A stretch of 64,000 bases of DNA from positions 206,442 to 270,441 of the forward strand of contig SMSL01000001.1 in the NCBI GenBank assembly GCA_007859995.1, in the 5' to 3' direction. The notes below the pieces were generated by a model. The model was not told the origin of the DNA. It did not search any database and was given only the letters and a program-made list of their open reading frames with translations. This document shows positions 33,790 through 43,523 of the stretch, one piece after another. Each line of letters opens with the position of its first letter. The first letter of the stretch is position 1. The position numbers and the translations under genes were made by a program. Source of the DNA: Candidatus Brocadiaceae bacterium S225. Lineage in GTDB: Bacteria > Planctomycetota > Brocadiia > Brocadiales > Scalinduaceae.

Positions 33790-35187
33790 TTATTTCGTTT
33801 GTCCTGATTTGATATTATATTTTTTCAGTATACGTTGTAAATATTGACGTTCTATTTCGATCTCCTTTGCCGCGTTCGTTACATTGCCGTTATTTTTATT
33901 CAAGACATTCTTTACATATTTAATATTAAAGGCATCAAGAGATTTTTTGCGTGCTTCCTTATAGGGCAGAGAAAGCAATTCATCCCAGAACATATCATGT
34001 CCGCCTGCTTTTTTTACAAATGGCAAAATAACATGTAAAGGAATGATAGCTTCATTCGTAAGGGTAATCGCCCGCTCTATTACATTTTCAAGTTCACGAA
34101 TGTTTCCCGGCCAGTGGTACTGATAAAATCCGTCTTCCACATCAGGAGAAATTCCTTTTATGCGCTTATTTTCTCGTTCATTATACTTTTTAATAAAATA
34201 TTTTGTAAGTAATGGAATATCTTCTTTTCTGTCTCTCAACGGCGGCATTGTTATATTAATAACATTCAAGCGATAATATAAATCCTCACGGAAGTTTTTT
34301 TCCTGTACTTTTTTTATCAGGTTCTGGTTTGTAGCCGCAATAATTCGTACATCTACATGCCGTGCAAGAGTATCTCCAAGAGGAATAAATTCTCCTTCCT
34401 GTAGTACGCGCAATATTTTTGCCTGAACCGATACGGGAATATCCCCAATCTCGTCCATAAAGAGGGTGCCGCCATCCGCTTCCTCAAAAAGTCCCTTTTT
34501 TGTTAGTATAGCGCCGGTAAATGCCCCCTTCTTATGACCAAACAATTCACTTTCCAGCAGATTTTCAGACAATGTGGCGCAATTGATTACCACAAATTTT
34601 TTATTTTGCCTGTTACCGGTAAAATGAATTGCCCTGGCCACCAGATCCTTCCCCGTTCCGCTCTCACCGGTAATTAATACCGTGGCAGCACTGTGTGCCA
34701 CCCGGGAAATCATATCTAATACCTTCTGGATTTCTCTGGAATTTCCTATAATAGTTTTCAGCCCGAAGGTCTTTTCCAACTCGGAATGAAGGTGTTTATT
34801 CTCCTCAATGATATTGTGCTGCGCAATCATACGGTCTACATTGAGAATGATTTCATCTAAATTAAATGGCTTTGTGATGTAATTAAATGCGCCCCGTTTC
34901 ATGGCCTCTACTGCTGTTTCGATACCGCCGTAAGCGGTCATTATTAAAACAGAGGTATTATATTGTTCTTTCACCGTCTGAAGTAATTCAAGTCCGTCAA
35001 TACCTCCAGGAAGTTTCATGTCAAGAATGATAACAGGAAATTCCTGATTATTGAGTACCTCCAGCGCATCTTCACCGGAGCCGGCTGTTTTGACATAAAA
35101 TCCACGTTCAGTTAATGCGTTCTTCAACACAGTTCTGTATCCGATCTCATCATCTACAACCAGTATATTGGTTTCTTTCTTATTCAT
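33790..35187 (-). CDS. NtrC-family sigma-54-dependent response regulator
   Basis: 465 residues: receiver with phospho-Asp56 (VIILDMKLPGG); AAA+ domain with Walker A GESGTGK (174-180), the sigma-54 contact loop GAFTGA (221-226) and Walker B TLFMDEIGD; and a Fis-type HTH at the end (NNGNVTNAAKEIEIERQYLQRIL). It activates sigma-54 promoters when phosphorylated by the overlapping upstream kinase (8-nt overlap). It is the only complete sigma-54 activator in the window and a candidate for driving the 10.97-kb promoter. Confidence 0.95.
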   Translation of the reverse strand: MNKKETNILVVDDEIGYRTVLKNALTERGFYVKTAGSGEDALEVLNNQEFPVIILDMKLPGGIDGLELLQTVKEQYNTSVLIMTAYGGIETAVEAMKRGAFNYITKPFNLDEIILNVDRMIAQHNIIEENKHLHSELEKTFGLKTIIGNSREIQKVLDMISRVAHSAATVLITGESGTGKDLVARAIHFTGNRQNKKFVVINCATLSENLLESELFGHKKGAFTGAILTKKGLFEEADGGTLFMDEIGDIPVSVQAKILRVLQEGEFIPLGDTLARHVDVRIIAATNQNLIKKVQEKNFREDLYYRLNVINITMPPLRDRKEDIPLLTKYFIKKYNERENKRIKGISPDVEDGFYQYHWPGNIRELENVIERAITLTNEAIIPLHVILPFVKKAGGHDMFWDELLSLPYKEARKKSLDAFNIKYVKNVLNKNNGNVTNAAKEIEIERQYLQRILKKYNIKSGQTK

Positions 35188-37648
35188 GACTCTTTCCTGT
35201 CCTTACCGGTAATAATATCCTGAATGTTGTACCCTTTCCTTCCTCGCTCTCCACCTCAATATTACCTTCATGCATTTTTATAATCCCATAACTGATACTA
35301 AGACCAAGCCCGGTACCTTTACCATCTTTTCTTGCAGTAAAAAATGGATCAAATATTTTACCCAAATTATATTTATTAATACCTTTACCGGTATCGCTGA
35401 TAAATATTTCTACCAATTTCTTGTCGGCGTGAAATTTCGTGCCCATTGTCAGCACTCTTTTTCTATAAACACCTTTATGCTCTAAATCTCCAGCAGCCTC
35501 TTGCATCGCAAAAACAGCATTATTTGCAATGTTAATTATAACCTGATCTATCTGATGGCTATCCATCATACAATCTGGAATGTTGGAATCAGGTTTTCTG
35601 ATAACATCAATCTTTTCTTTATGGTACTGTTTTTCTACAATATTCAGTACGTTATCTATCAGATTATTTACATTTGACAATTCCATTTTTGGCTCTTTCT
35701 GCCTTGAAAAATCCAGCAGACCACTTATTAACTCTTTACATCTGATGGACTCCCTGACAGAACCCTCCAGATATTCATGCAAAAAAGATCTGTTCTTACT
35801 GATAATAATGTATGTTTCTCTCAATCCAGCATGATATTTTCCTAAATCATCCCTAATGTGCATCAATTCTTTTTTAAAAAAACCCATCTCCTGTCTAACG
35901 TCTGCATCACTATCCATGTTCGCGATAATCCTATCCAAATGTCGTGTATATTCAGAAATGGAAACAGAACTGATCTCCTTAACGGCATTGGTAACCTTTT
36001 CAAAAATTTTCAAACTTTCCGTACTATAGAGATAAATTACTCCTATAGGGTTATTAATTTCATGAGCAATTCCTGCGATCAGTTGACCGATAGAGGCCAG
36101 TCTATCAGATTGTACAAGTTTCTGTTCCAGTTTTCTTAATTCGGTGATGTCACTGGCAATTCCCAATATACTTATTAATTCATTTTCTTTATTTTTTATC
36201 GGTGAAGTACTGAGCAACACATTTCTGACATTTTTCTGTTTATCCAGAATTTCAACTTCAAATCTACGGGGAAAATCGCTATGTATAATGCGATCATCGC
36301 TCTCCAGTTTATTGTCATAAAAAATGGAGACCAATGGAATGCCTATTAAATCCTCTTCGTCATAGCCCCAGTCTGTAATCTTCGGGTTAACAAAAGTAAC
36401 ATTTCCCCGCGCGTCCAGGGTAAACATCAATTCATTTGCGAACCGCAAAACACTCTCTAAATACTCCTTTCTCTCTTCGAGTGTGCCCTTTAACATAAGG
36501 AGTTTTTCGCGTGAATCCTTGATATCACGGGTCATCTGATTAAAAGATCCGGTAAGTTCTCCCAATTCATCTTTCAAACTGGTTTCAACCTGAAAATCCA
36601 GGTCACCTTCTGCCACTTTCTTCATACCCTTAACAAGCATGAGAATGGGATTAATAATACCCCTTGAAACAAATAATGAAACAAATAACACACCGACGAT
36701 GCATATAACAACTATCGTAATTACCCGGTTTTTAAATGTGTAAATCGTAGAATACGCCTCTGATTCATCTGTTTCCACCACTAAGACCCAATCCGTTTTC
36801 TTCAAATACAACGCTGCACCAATAACGTTTACCCCCCGGTAATCCTTGTAAACCCCTACAAACTCTTTCCTATTTGAATGTACAGAAACCACAGGTTCTG
36901 ATTGAACGAGCTGCCTTAAGACCGCGTTATCCGCAAATCTGGATTCAGTAATCATAAAGCCGTCTTTATTTACAATATAAACCTCACTGGGTAGTCCTCT
37001 TCTGTGAAAGGTATCCATCTCAATTTTTGTATCTACCTTTTTTACAACCGTTATTTCATTTAACTTCGCGGCATTAAAACGGATTACGAGTACCCCTAAC
37101 AGTTTTTCTTCACTTTTTTTTAGTATCGGTGCGGCAAAGGCCATCGAATACTCTCCTGCATTTCTGTCTCTGTAGACATCCTTGACGTAAGGTCCCTCTT
37201 TACCATATTTAAAATAATCTACATTAACTTCATTTCTTCCAATACTGTTTTCATTGCTGGAGGTAACCACAATACCTGATGGGTTTAAAATAAAGGTCTC
37301 ATAGAATCCCCGGTTCAAATTTGTTTTATATACCATATAGTCATTAAATTCCCTGACAGCCTGTTTGTCGCCGGGATTATTATTTAATTTCTCCAGATTC
37401 ATTCGAATAAATTCATCTGATGCAAAAAATTGAGATGAATATTCACCGGAATCAAGGATGGTGAGTAAGTGGTTCTTGATTCCTCCGGCAATAAATGACT
37501 GTTCTTTAAGGAGTTCGTTCTTGATAGATTCCTGAGCATATTGATAGGTGAGAATCGCAACAACAATGATGGGCAGGATAGATAGCAATAAAAACCAGCA
37601 AAACAGTTTTCTGCCGATACCACTAAAGAGATTTACACCTTTTATCAT
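35180..37648 (-). CDS. NtrB-like sensor histidine kinase with Cache, HAMP and PAS domains
   Basis: About 822 residues (a GTG start at 37660 would add four). Helices near 20-40 and 312-334 flank a dCache sensor; then HAMP (GMKKVAEGDLDFQVE), PAS (about 400-510), H-box with His533 (GIAHEINNP), N-box (VIINIANNAVFAMQ), G1 DTGKG and G2 GTGLGLS. About 95 residues (roughly 545-640) of helical sequence sit inside the dimerisation domain between the H-box and ELISGLLDFSRQKEP. NtrB-type kinases normally lack this. It overlaps the NtrC-like regulator gene. Confidence 0.93.
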   Translation of the reverse strand: MIKGVNLFSGIGRKLFCWFLLLSILPIIVVAILTYQYAQESIKNELLKEQSFIAGGIKNHLLTILDSGEYSSQFFASDEFIRMNLEKLNNNPGDKQAVREFNDYMVYKTNLNRGFYETFILNPSGIVVTSSNENSIGRNEVNVDYFKYGKEGPYVKDVYRDRNAGEYSMAFAAPILKKSEEKLLGVLVIRFNAAKLNEITVVKKVDTKIEMDTFHRRGLPSEVYIVNKDGFMITESRFADNAVLRQLVQSEPVVSVHSNRKEFVGVYKDYRGVNVIGAALYLKKTDWVLVVETDESEAYSTIYTFKNRVITIVVICIVGVLFVSLFVSRGIINPILMLVKGMKKVAEGDLDFQVETSLKDELGELTGSFNQMTRDIKDSREKLLMLKGTLEERKEYLESVLRFANELMFTLDARGNVTFVNPKITDWGYDEEDLIGIPLVSIFYDNKLESDDRIIHSDFPRRFEVEILDKQKNVRNVLLSTSPIKNKENELISILGIASDITELRKLEQKLVQSDRLASIGQLIAGIAHEINNPIGVIYLYSTESLKIFEKVTNAVKEISSVSISEYTRHLDRIIANMDSDADVRQEMGFFKKELMHIRDDLGKYHAGLRETYIIISKNRSFLHEYLEGSVRESIRCKELISGLLDFSRQKEPKMELSNVNNLIDNVLNIVEKQYHKEKIDVIRKPDSNIPDCMMDSHQIDQVIINIANNAVFAMQEAAGDLEHKGVYRKRVLTMGTKFHADKKLVEIFISDTGKGINKYNLGKIFDPFFTARKDGKGTGLGLSISYGIIKMHEGNIEVESEEGKGTTFRILLPVRTGKSHE

Positions 37649-37700
37649 AAGTAAATCCACACAATTTTAAAATAGATCTTCGGCAACTTAAAAACAAATA

Positions 37701-37761
37701 GGACACAGATTTTCGCAGATAAATACAGTTTAATCCTGGTAATCTGCGCTTATCTGCGTCC
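37701..37761. repeat. Imperfect inverted repeat
   Basis: GGACACAGATTTTCGCAGAT and ATCTGCGCTTATCTGCGTCC pair at 16 of 20 positions. It lies in the 471-bp gap between the kinase and the exported-protein gene. Confidence 0.65.
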
Positions 37762-37961
37762 ACTTTGAAATTCCTGTATAATCAAGTCAGGTCGCTATCA
37801 TGACAAAGGACTATCCTTCGACTCCGCTCAGGCCGCCAGAGGCGCCCCTATTAACTTGCCTCAGGTCCGACTTAGTCGGGATGACGTCACACTGAGCACG
37901 TTCGCACTCTCAGTGTAAACTCGGTAGAAGTGTTATCAACATTGAATTTCCTATGCATTAG

Positions 37962-38024
37962 ATCATGTCCTCTCTTTCGAGAGGAATCCATATTCTGGAA
38001 TCCTCTCGAAAGAGAGGACATGAT
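37962..38024. repeat. Long perfect palindrome, copy 1 (copy 2 at 40888-40936)
   Basis: Arms of about 24 bp (ATCATGTCCTCTCTTTCGAG + AGGA and its exact complement) flank ATCCATATTCTGGAAT. The following ATTATCAGGC-GACGGAGTACT is also shared with the copy near 40.9 kb. The region 37800-37930 just before it holds other short repeats ('CCTTCGACTCCGCTCAGG') and no gene. Confidence 0.85.
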
Positions 38025-38131
38025 TATCAGGCAGACGGAGTACTGAGCAACATTATGTCTTAAGAGGGTATGTAAAATTAAAAAAAGTCAGATATCGAGA
38101 CATTATTTGCTTCTTGATTACCGAAGGGTAT

Positions 38132-38857
38132 TCATTGCCTAAAACTTCTAAAAATATCAGAAAGCGTTTGATCAGAGGAATTTGATATCATCCCTAGTGC
38201 CAGCGGAAAAATTGGCTTAGCCTGATCCTTTGGAACTTTAAAATGAAACATGGCGCTTTCTGTTTCAAACTTAAACATTGATACCAGGACGGTTCCTAAC
38301 ATGTTGTCAGTGGCAACTAATTTGAAATTAGAGGATTTTCCATTTATAGTAACATGAGTTTTAATAATAATATTTAATGGAGCGAAGGAAATAATTATTT
38401 TAGAGAATATTTCATCACCTTCATCACTCGTTCCTAAAAGTAAAACAGAATTATTTGGCCTTACAGAGATCTCATACGTCATCATTTTTCCGGCGACCGT
38501 TACCAGCTTGGATAATTTAGTTTTTGATACAGGTACTTTATTTGAATCTAGCAATTGTTTAAAGCGATCAATAAGAGGTTTTGATAGTGCCAGCCCAATG
38601 ATAGCTGGTTTGTCTGACTTCTTAAGTGTAGTTAAAACCATGTTTGCATGGATCATTGCTAATTCCGCAAAATCTTCCTCTGGATTTATACTTAAAAAGT
38701 TTCTCTTAAAATAATCTTCCGCATCATTAAAATGAGTCTTAATAAGCGCCACAGATAACTTATCATCTAAGGAAACAGCTTCAGATTCCCCAAAGCTGCT
38801 CTCTGCAATGAAAAGCCATATAACAGGTAACATAATAGTAATAAATATTTTTTGCAA
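38132..38857 (-). CDS. Exported protein of unknown function
   Basis: 241 residues with a signal peptide (MQKIFITIMLPVIWLFIAESSFG). The mature part has a helical first third (DAEDYFKRNFLSINPEEDFAELAMIHANM) and a strand-rich remainder with no cysteine. I do not recognise it. It is monocistronic between two repeat-rich gaps. The 219 bp upstream to the next gene hold no further feature except a short fragment similar to the lpxK-side repeat. Confidence 0.65.
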   Translation of the reverse strand: MQKIFITIMLPVIWLFIAESSFGESEAVSLDDKLSVALIKTHFNDAEDYFKRNFLSINPEEDFAELAMIHANMVLTTLKKSDKPAIIGLALSKPLIDRFKQLLDSNKVPVSKTKLSKLVTVAGKMMTYEISVRPNNSVLLLGTSDEGDEIFSKIIISFAPLNIIIKTHVTINGKSSNFKLVATDNMLGTVLVSMFKFETESAMFHFKVPKDQAKPIFPLALGMISNSSDQTLSDIFRSFRQ

Positions 38858-39076
38858 TTTCCGCTTCCTTTTATGTTAATGGTCCTCTATTCATTGATGT
38901 CGAATCCAACTCTAGTCGATTATGATGAAAATTATTCATTTTTAGTCGACTTGTATAATATATAATTATAGATCCTGAATCAAGTACAGGATAATGTTCG
39001 GACTACCTATTTCATGCTTAAATTATAGCAAATGTAGTGTAAATTGTTCTTATGAAATTCGTATGGTTGCGTTAAT

Positions 39077-40441
39077 CTACGGTAAATTTTGTTTACCAGT
39101 AGGGAATGAAACAGTAACTGTCGTACCTTTTCCTATTTCACTCCGGACGTCTATATCACCCCCGTACTGTTTGATCAGATTCTTGACTATAGACAGTCCT
39201 AATCCTGTACCACGCTGTTCGACAGTCTTTGCATTTTTGGATCTATAAAATTCGTTAAAGATCTTATTAAGGTCATCTTTTATGATACCGATTCCGGTAT
39301 CGGAGATCTCTAACTTAATTTCTTTATTCGTTATTATGCTGTTTATACTTATTGTGCCTCCTTGTTCAGTGTACTTTACTGAGTTATCAATTAAATTTGT
39401 CAGTATAATGTCAAGATCATCCGGAACTATCTTTAGATAAGAAGGCTCGGGCATGGCTTTAATTATGATTTTCAGATTCTTCGCTTTCGTTTTTTCCTGC
39501 ATTAGATGTAATGTGTTTTTAACTGCAACATTTATATCAATTGATTTTTTATCACCTTCTTTGGGCTTTCCTATCTTACCTGCAATCAGATCAAGAAGGC
39601 CGTTAACAAGTGTTATAAGGAAACTCGTTCTCTTCTCAGACCTGGTAATTAGATCCATGGCTTTCGGGGAAATATCTCCGGCATAACCTTCTTCAATTGA
39701 TTTTAAAAGACTTTGTATTGCACTTAAGGGGGATCTGAGTTCGTGGGTAACCTTGTATGTGAATTCACTTTTTTCTCTGTCAATTGCTTCAAGCTTCTTA
39801 TACGCATCGGCGATATCGTTTTTAAGGGCGAGAATTTCATTCTCTCTCTTCCTGAGGCGGCTATTAACAGATGTGACAAGGTATGCGGAGATGAATAAAG
39901 ACGTAATGATAAAGAATATTATTGACAGAAAATAAAGGCCGTTGTCATAAACCGGAATTGGGAACAGCTCTTGAATATGAACATGATGTATAAAAGAGAA
40001 ATATTCCAGGCTTGACAGAGTGATTATTAATAACGCTGCAAATCCCGTCTGAAGATAGCAATCCCTTTTCGACAAAAGGATTGCCGCTATAATCACATGA
40101 AATACAAAGTAGAAGATTACGGGGCTTTCTGTACCTCCTGTGTAATGTACAAGAAATACCAGGGCTATCCAGTCGACAGAAATCTGAAGATTAGCAAAGC
40201 CTTCATATGATTTTACGTTTTTCTGAAAATATATACAGACAACGTTAAATATCAATATACAAAATGTAATAAAGAGTATTGGCGTAAGAGGTAGACTGAT
40301 TTTTAAAACTAATCCGGCAAATATAGATGTGATGCATATACCAACGACTATAATCCATCGAAGATTTATAAACCTTGAAAGGCTTTCAATCAGCTCTTTT
40401 TCCAGTGAGGATTTTTCCGGTGTATGAGTATTATATGGCAT
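39077..40441 (-). CDS. Sensor histidine kinase with six-helix membrane sensor
   Basis: 454 residues: about six membrane helices in residues 28-190 with almost no extracytoplasmic loops, a coiled-coil (190-228), H-box His233 (TYKVTHELRSPLSAIQ), N-box NLIDNSVKYTEQGG, G1 ISDTGIGI, F-box and GTGLGLSIVKNL. This resembles kinases that sense within the membrane or via quinones. It lies 17 nt after a receiver gene and downstream of the hydrogenase genes, so hydrogen- or redox-linked regulation is possible but unproven. Confidence 0.92.
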   Translation of the reverse strand: MPYNTHTPEKSSLEKELIESLSRFINLRWIIVVGICITSIFAGLVLKISLPLTPILFITFCILIFNVVCIYFQKNVKSYEGFANLQISVDWIALVFLVHYTGGTESPVIFYFVFHVIIAAILLSKRDCYLQTGFAALLIITLSSLEYFSFIHHVHIQELFPIPVYDNGLYFLSIIFFIITSLFISAYLVTSVNSRLRKRENEILALKNDIADAYKKLEAIDREKSEFTYKVTHELRSPLSAIQSLLKSIEEGYAGDISPKAMDLITRSEKRTSFLITLVNGLLDLIAGKIGKPKEGDKKSIDINVAVKNTLHLMQEKTKAKNLKIIIKAMPEPSYLKIVPDDLDIILTNLIDNSVKYTEQGGTISINSIITNKEIKLEISDTGIGIIKDDLNKIFNEFYRSKNAKTVEQRGTGLGLSIVKNLIKQYGGDIDVRSEIGKGTTVTVSFPTGKQNLP

Positions 40442-40458
40442 AGGAATTTGTGATACTA

Positions 40459-40872
40459 TTACTCTTTTTTTGCCAGAAGCTCTGCCGTTTTTTCTAACAG
40501 ATCTTTTGGTTGAACGGGTTTTTCGATAAAACCATCAACCGGCAGAAAAGTATCATCTTTTTCAGGAGAAAAATTCATACCCTTTTTTTGCGATATAGCG
40601 GTAATCATAAGTATAGGGATGTTTCTGCAATCCTTGTACTCGGAATCCGGTTCTTCACTCCTCAATTCGTAGGCCACATGAAATCCAGCAGTATCTGTCT
40701 CCATCATTACGTCAAGTATTATTAAATCAGGGATTTCCTCTTTTGCTCTTTGCAGTCCCTCTTCACCGTTACCTGCAGTAATGACGTGATAGCTGTTTGC
40801 CTCAAGGGGCATCCTCATCGCTTCAACTATATCGGGGTCATCGTCAATGATTAGTATTTTCTGGTTTGTCAT
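40459..40872 (-). CDS. Single-domain response regulator
   Basis: About 137 residues, receiver only: LIIDDD acidic cluster, phospho-Asp in LIILDVMMETDTAG, Thr in MITAIS and Lys in FIEKPV. The linker after the third strand is long (RSEEPDSEYKDCRNIP), a version common in receiver proteins next to hydrogenase or cytochrome genes. The start MTNQK is preferred over an ATG four codons earlier. It pairs with the kinase gene 17 nt downstream; no output domain, so it probably acts through protein contact. Confidence 0.88.
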   Translation of the reverse strand: MTNQKILIIDDDPDIVEAMRMPLEANSYHVITAGNGEEGLQRAKEEIPDLIILDVMMETDTAGFHVAYELRSEEPDSEYKDCRNIPILMITAISQKKGMNFSPEKDDTFLPVDGFIEKPVQPKDLLEKTAELLAKKE

Positions 40873-40887
40873 ATAAATTAGCACCTT

Positions 40888-40959
40888 CCTCTCTTTCGAG
40901 AGGAATCCATATTCTGGAATCCTCTCGAAAGAGAGGATAATTATCAGGCGGACGGAGTA
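40888..40959. repeat. Long perfect palindrome, copy 2, reaching into the hydrogenase protease gene
   Basis: CCTCTCTTTCGAGAGGAATC...GGAATCCTCTCGAAAGAGAGG (40888-40936) is identical to the core at 37966-38019. The shared flank TTATCAGGC(A/G)GACGGAGTACT continues to about 40961 and encodes the last residues and stop codon of the maturation protease (STPSA). Confidence 0.85.
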
Positions 40960-41420
40960 CTACAAACTTCTTCAATTCTCATTAGTACTGTATTTATTAT
41001 ATTTGACATTGAATCTGCTAACTCTTTAGAAAGAGTCGTGCCGTAATTAATTATCTTTGGTTGTATACCCACAATATCAATCTCTGGTGGATTATCAAGC
41101 AGTTCAGCCATTTTAATTATTTCCATGAGATCGGTGTCATGTAATGAATACTTCTTCTTGTTGTAGATTGAATGGACGTCTTCTGAACTAAATGTTGTAA
41201 CAGTGCCTGGCGCTTTACCGGTTTCAACCGCATCAATAAAAATTACTCTTGCGGCCCCTTGCATGAGATCGATTAGCTTAAACCCGCCGGTACCACCATC
41301 ATATATCTCTATACTTTCCGGAAGATCATGCTTCTCAAGCTCATTGATTGTGTGGACGCCAATTCCTTCATCCATGAGCAGTAGATTACCAATTCCAATA
41401 ACTACTACCTTGCTATTCAT
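40944..41420 (-). CDS. NiFe-hydrogenase maturation protease
   Basis: 158 residues. The nickel-binding carboxylate motif GIGNLLLMDEGIG carries Glu18; FIDAVETG holds the second acid and SLHDTDLMEI the His. This is the HyaD/HycI/FrxA endopeptidase family, which clips the C-terminal tail of the large subunit after nickel insertion. It overlaps the large-subunit gene by 8 nt, fitting a dedicated pair. Its last five residues lie in a dispersed palindromic repeat, so the original C-terminus was probably different. Confidence 0.92.
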   Translation of the reverse strand: MNSKVVVIGIGNLLLMDEGIGVHTINELEKHDLPESIEIYDGGTGGFKLIDLMQGAARVIFIDAVETGKAPGTVTTFSSEDVHSIYNKKKYSLHDTDLMEIIKMAELLDNPPEIDIVGIQPKIINYGTTLSKELADSMSNIINTVLMRIEEVCSTPSA

Positions 41421-42705
41421 TTATAAATTTTACCTTCATTAAATGTGTTGAACATGATATGCAAGGATCATAAGCCCTTACAAGCATTTCTATATTAAGG
41501 ATTATGTCATCTCTTGGTTGATCGAGTATATTTGGCACAAGAGTTCTCAAGTCATTTTCAATGTTTGCCAGGTTCTGGCCGGTTGGGATAATATAGTTAG
41601 CATAGGTGATCTTGCCATTATCATCTATTTTATGCTCATGATATAGCGTCCCCCTTGGGGCTTCTGTGGCCCCTACTCCATGTCCGGCCTTAGGAATCAG
41701 TTCTATTTTTTCGTCCTTCAAATCACCTGAAATCAGGTCATCAATAAGCCTGATACTATCTTCAAAGCAGTGTACTGTTTCTACTACCTGAGCAACATTA
41801 TTCATGTACGAATTGTAACAGGGTTGCCTTAATCCCAGTTCCTCGGCAACCTCTTTTGCTTTAGGGTGCAATTGGTCGTAATTGTTATTAAACCTTGCCA
41901 GTGCTCCTACCATATAAGAATCTCTATTTGATCTTGCATGTTTTGCTGTCGAGTGAGTTACCATAAACTCCTTTACCTTGTCCAGGTAGTCGGAAGGTTC
42001 AACTTCACCATTGTCACTCGATTTGATATTGCCGTCATAAAGGGCGTATTCTTCAGGGTTAGTCAGGGATATATATTCCGTCTCCCTCTCAAATTCAGGA
42101 GTTTTCAGGGCCTTGAAAAATTTTACCGTTTCTTCTATATCCGGCCATAAATCCTCAATCCTCTTCTTAAATGCAGCCAGATCTTTTGATTCAGGATTTT
42201 TTGAAAAACAGCCTATTTTCAATGTAATGGGGTGAATGTGTCTGCCTCCCACCAATGCGCATAATTCGTTAGCGATGGTTTTAATTCGCATGCCTCTTAA
42301 GACAACCTCTTTGTTGTCTTTTACCATACCAAACACACTGCCCACTCTGAAGAAATCCGGTGCTGTCAAAAAATAAACATGGAGAATATGGCTCTGAATA
42401 AATTCGGCGTTGAGTAATAGTTTCCGTAATCTTATTGTCTGTGCCGAAGGTTCAAATCCGAGTGCGGCTTCAATGGCTTTTATTGATGTTGTGGTATGGG
42501 TAACAGCGCATATGCCACATATGCGTGACGTTATATGTGCAACCTCTTTATACGACCTCCCAAGTGCCATCGCCTCGAAAAACCGCGGAGATTCCACTAT
42601 ATCCATTCGCAGTTCACGAATCTTTCCTTCCTTGACGTCGATTATTATGTTTCCGTGTCCTTCGACTCGTGTTATATGTTCAATACCTACGTGAAAATCA
42701 TGCAT
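41413..42705 (-). CDS. hydA: NiFe hydrogenase large subunit, group 3b-type (HydA/alpha)
   Basis: 430 residues. The nickel is held by L1 RICGIC (Cys63, Cys66) and L2 DPCISCSTH (Cys415, Cys418). The chain continues LMKVKFINE after His421, the tail removed by the maturation protease next door. IEHITRVEGHGNI at the N-terminus and the overall length match cytosolic bidirectional NAD(P)-linked enzymes (sulfhydrogenase-type). It is encoded third in the operon after the flavin/NAD and small subunits. Confidence 0.93.
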   Translation of the reverse strand: MHDFHVGIEHITRVEGHGNIIIDVKEGKIRELRMDIVESPRFFEAMALGRSYKEVAHITSRICGICAVTHTTTSIKAIEAALGFEPSAQTIRLRKLLLNAEFIQSHILHVYFLTAPDFFRVGSVFGMVKDNKEVVLRGMRIKTIANELCALVGGRHIHPITLKIGCFSKNPESKDLAAFKKRIEDLWPDIEETVKFFKALKTPEFERETEYISLTNPEEYALYDGNIKSSDNGEVEPSDYLDKVKEFMVTHSTAKHARSNRDSYMVGALARFNNNYDQLHPKAKEVAEELGLRQPCYNSYMNNVAQVVETVHCFEDSIRLIDDLISGDLKDEKIELIPKAGHGVGATEAPRGTLYHEHKIDDNGKITYANYIIPTGQNLANIENDLRTLVPNILDQPRDDIILNIEMLVRAYDPCISCSTHLMKVKFINE

Positions 42706-42779
42706 TCAATTTTTCCTGAAAAAATATATGTAAGTTTGCTGTTTGCATACTGTCAATTATTTACTGCTTACTGTTTTGA

Positions 42780-43523
42780 CTACTCATACTTCTCTTTACT
42801 ATTTCCCCCAAACAGCATGTATTGTGAAATGGCTTCGTCAACAGTCAATCCATGCTCGTTTAACAGATTCTTATGCGAAGACAAATTTGGATCATCAATT
42901 AAACCGCGGCAGCCAGTACATCCATCATTATAGGTAGGGCAGATTGCCTTACAACCTGCCCTTGTAACCGGGCCCATGCAGACAAGGCCTTTTTCGAATA
43001 GACAGACATTCTCCCTCATCTGACATTCAACACACACCGGATAATCAGGAATACGGGGCTTTTTCCCAAGTAATATTGCCTTGGTTACTTCAATGAATTC
43101 ATCTTTGTCTATAGGACATCCGTGTATCCAGTAATCGACCTTGATTACTGACTCAATAGGTCTTGCAGGGATAGTATCATAATTACTTGCCATTTTACCA
43201 TAAACAATGTCTTGCACCTTTTCCATTTCAAACTGGTTTTTCAGGCAATTAACACCACCTATGGTAGCGCATGCACCTAACGCTATTATGATGCCAGCTG
43301 TATCTCGTATTTTCTTAATACTTTCTATTTCAGACGTCCTCGTGATACTGCCTTCGACAAATGCAATGTCATAGTCCTCGCTTTTCTCACTCATCGCTTC
43401 TCTGAAAGAGACAATGTCAATTAAATTGACGAGTTCAAGAAGCTGCTCCTCTATGGTGAGTACCACCAATTGGCAGCCTTCACAGCTTGAAAACGAGAAA
43501 AAAGCAACTCTGGGTTTTGTCAT
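42780..43523 (-). CDS. hydD: NiFe hydrogenase small subunit (HydD/delta)
   Basis: 247 residues. The proximal FeS cluster uses Cys14 and Cys17 (SSCEGCQLV), GACATIGGVN and HGCPIDKDEF. Further cysteines in CVECQMRENVC, CMGPVTRAGCKAICP and CTGCRG hold medial and distal clusters. There is no Tat signal, so the enzyme is cytoplasmic. It relays electrons between the NiFe site and the HydG flavoprotein. Starts with a 4-nt overlap of the HydG stop. Confidence 0.93.
   Translation of the reverse strand: MTKPRVAFFSFSSCEGCQLVVLTIEEQLLELVNLIDIVSFREAMSEKSEDYDIAFVEGSITRTSEIESIKKIRDTAGIIIALGACATIGGVNCLKNQFEMEKVQDIVYGKMASNYDTIPARPIESVIKVDYWIHGCPIDKDEFIEVTKAILLGKKPRIPDYPVCVECQMRENVCLFEKGLVCMGPVTRAGCKAICPTYNDGCTGCRGLIDDPNLSSHKNLLNEHGLTVDEAISQYMLFGGNSKEKYE

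Noticed and set aside
37962..38024. Palindrome read as an intrinsic terminator
   Set aside because: The identical element recurs at 40.9 kb with shared flanks, so a mobile repeat explains it better.
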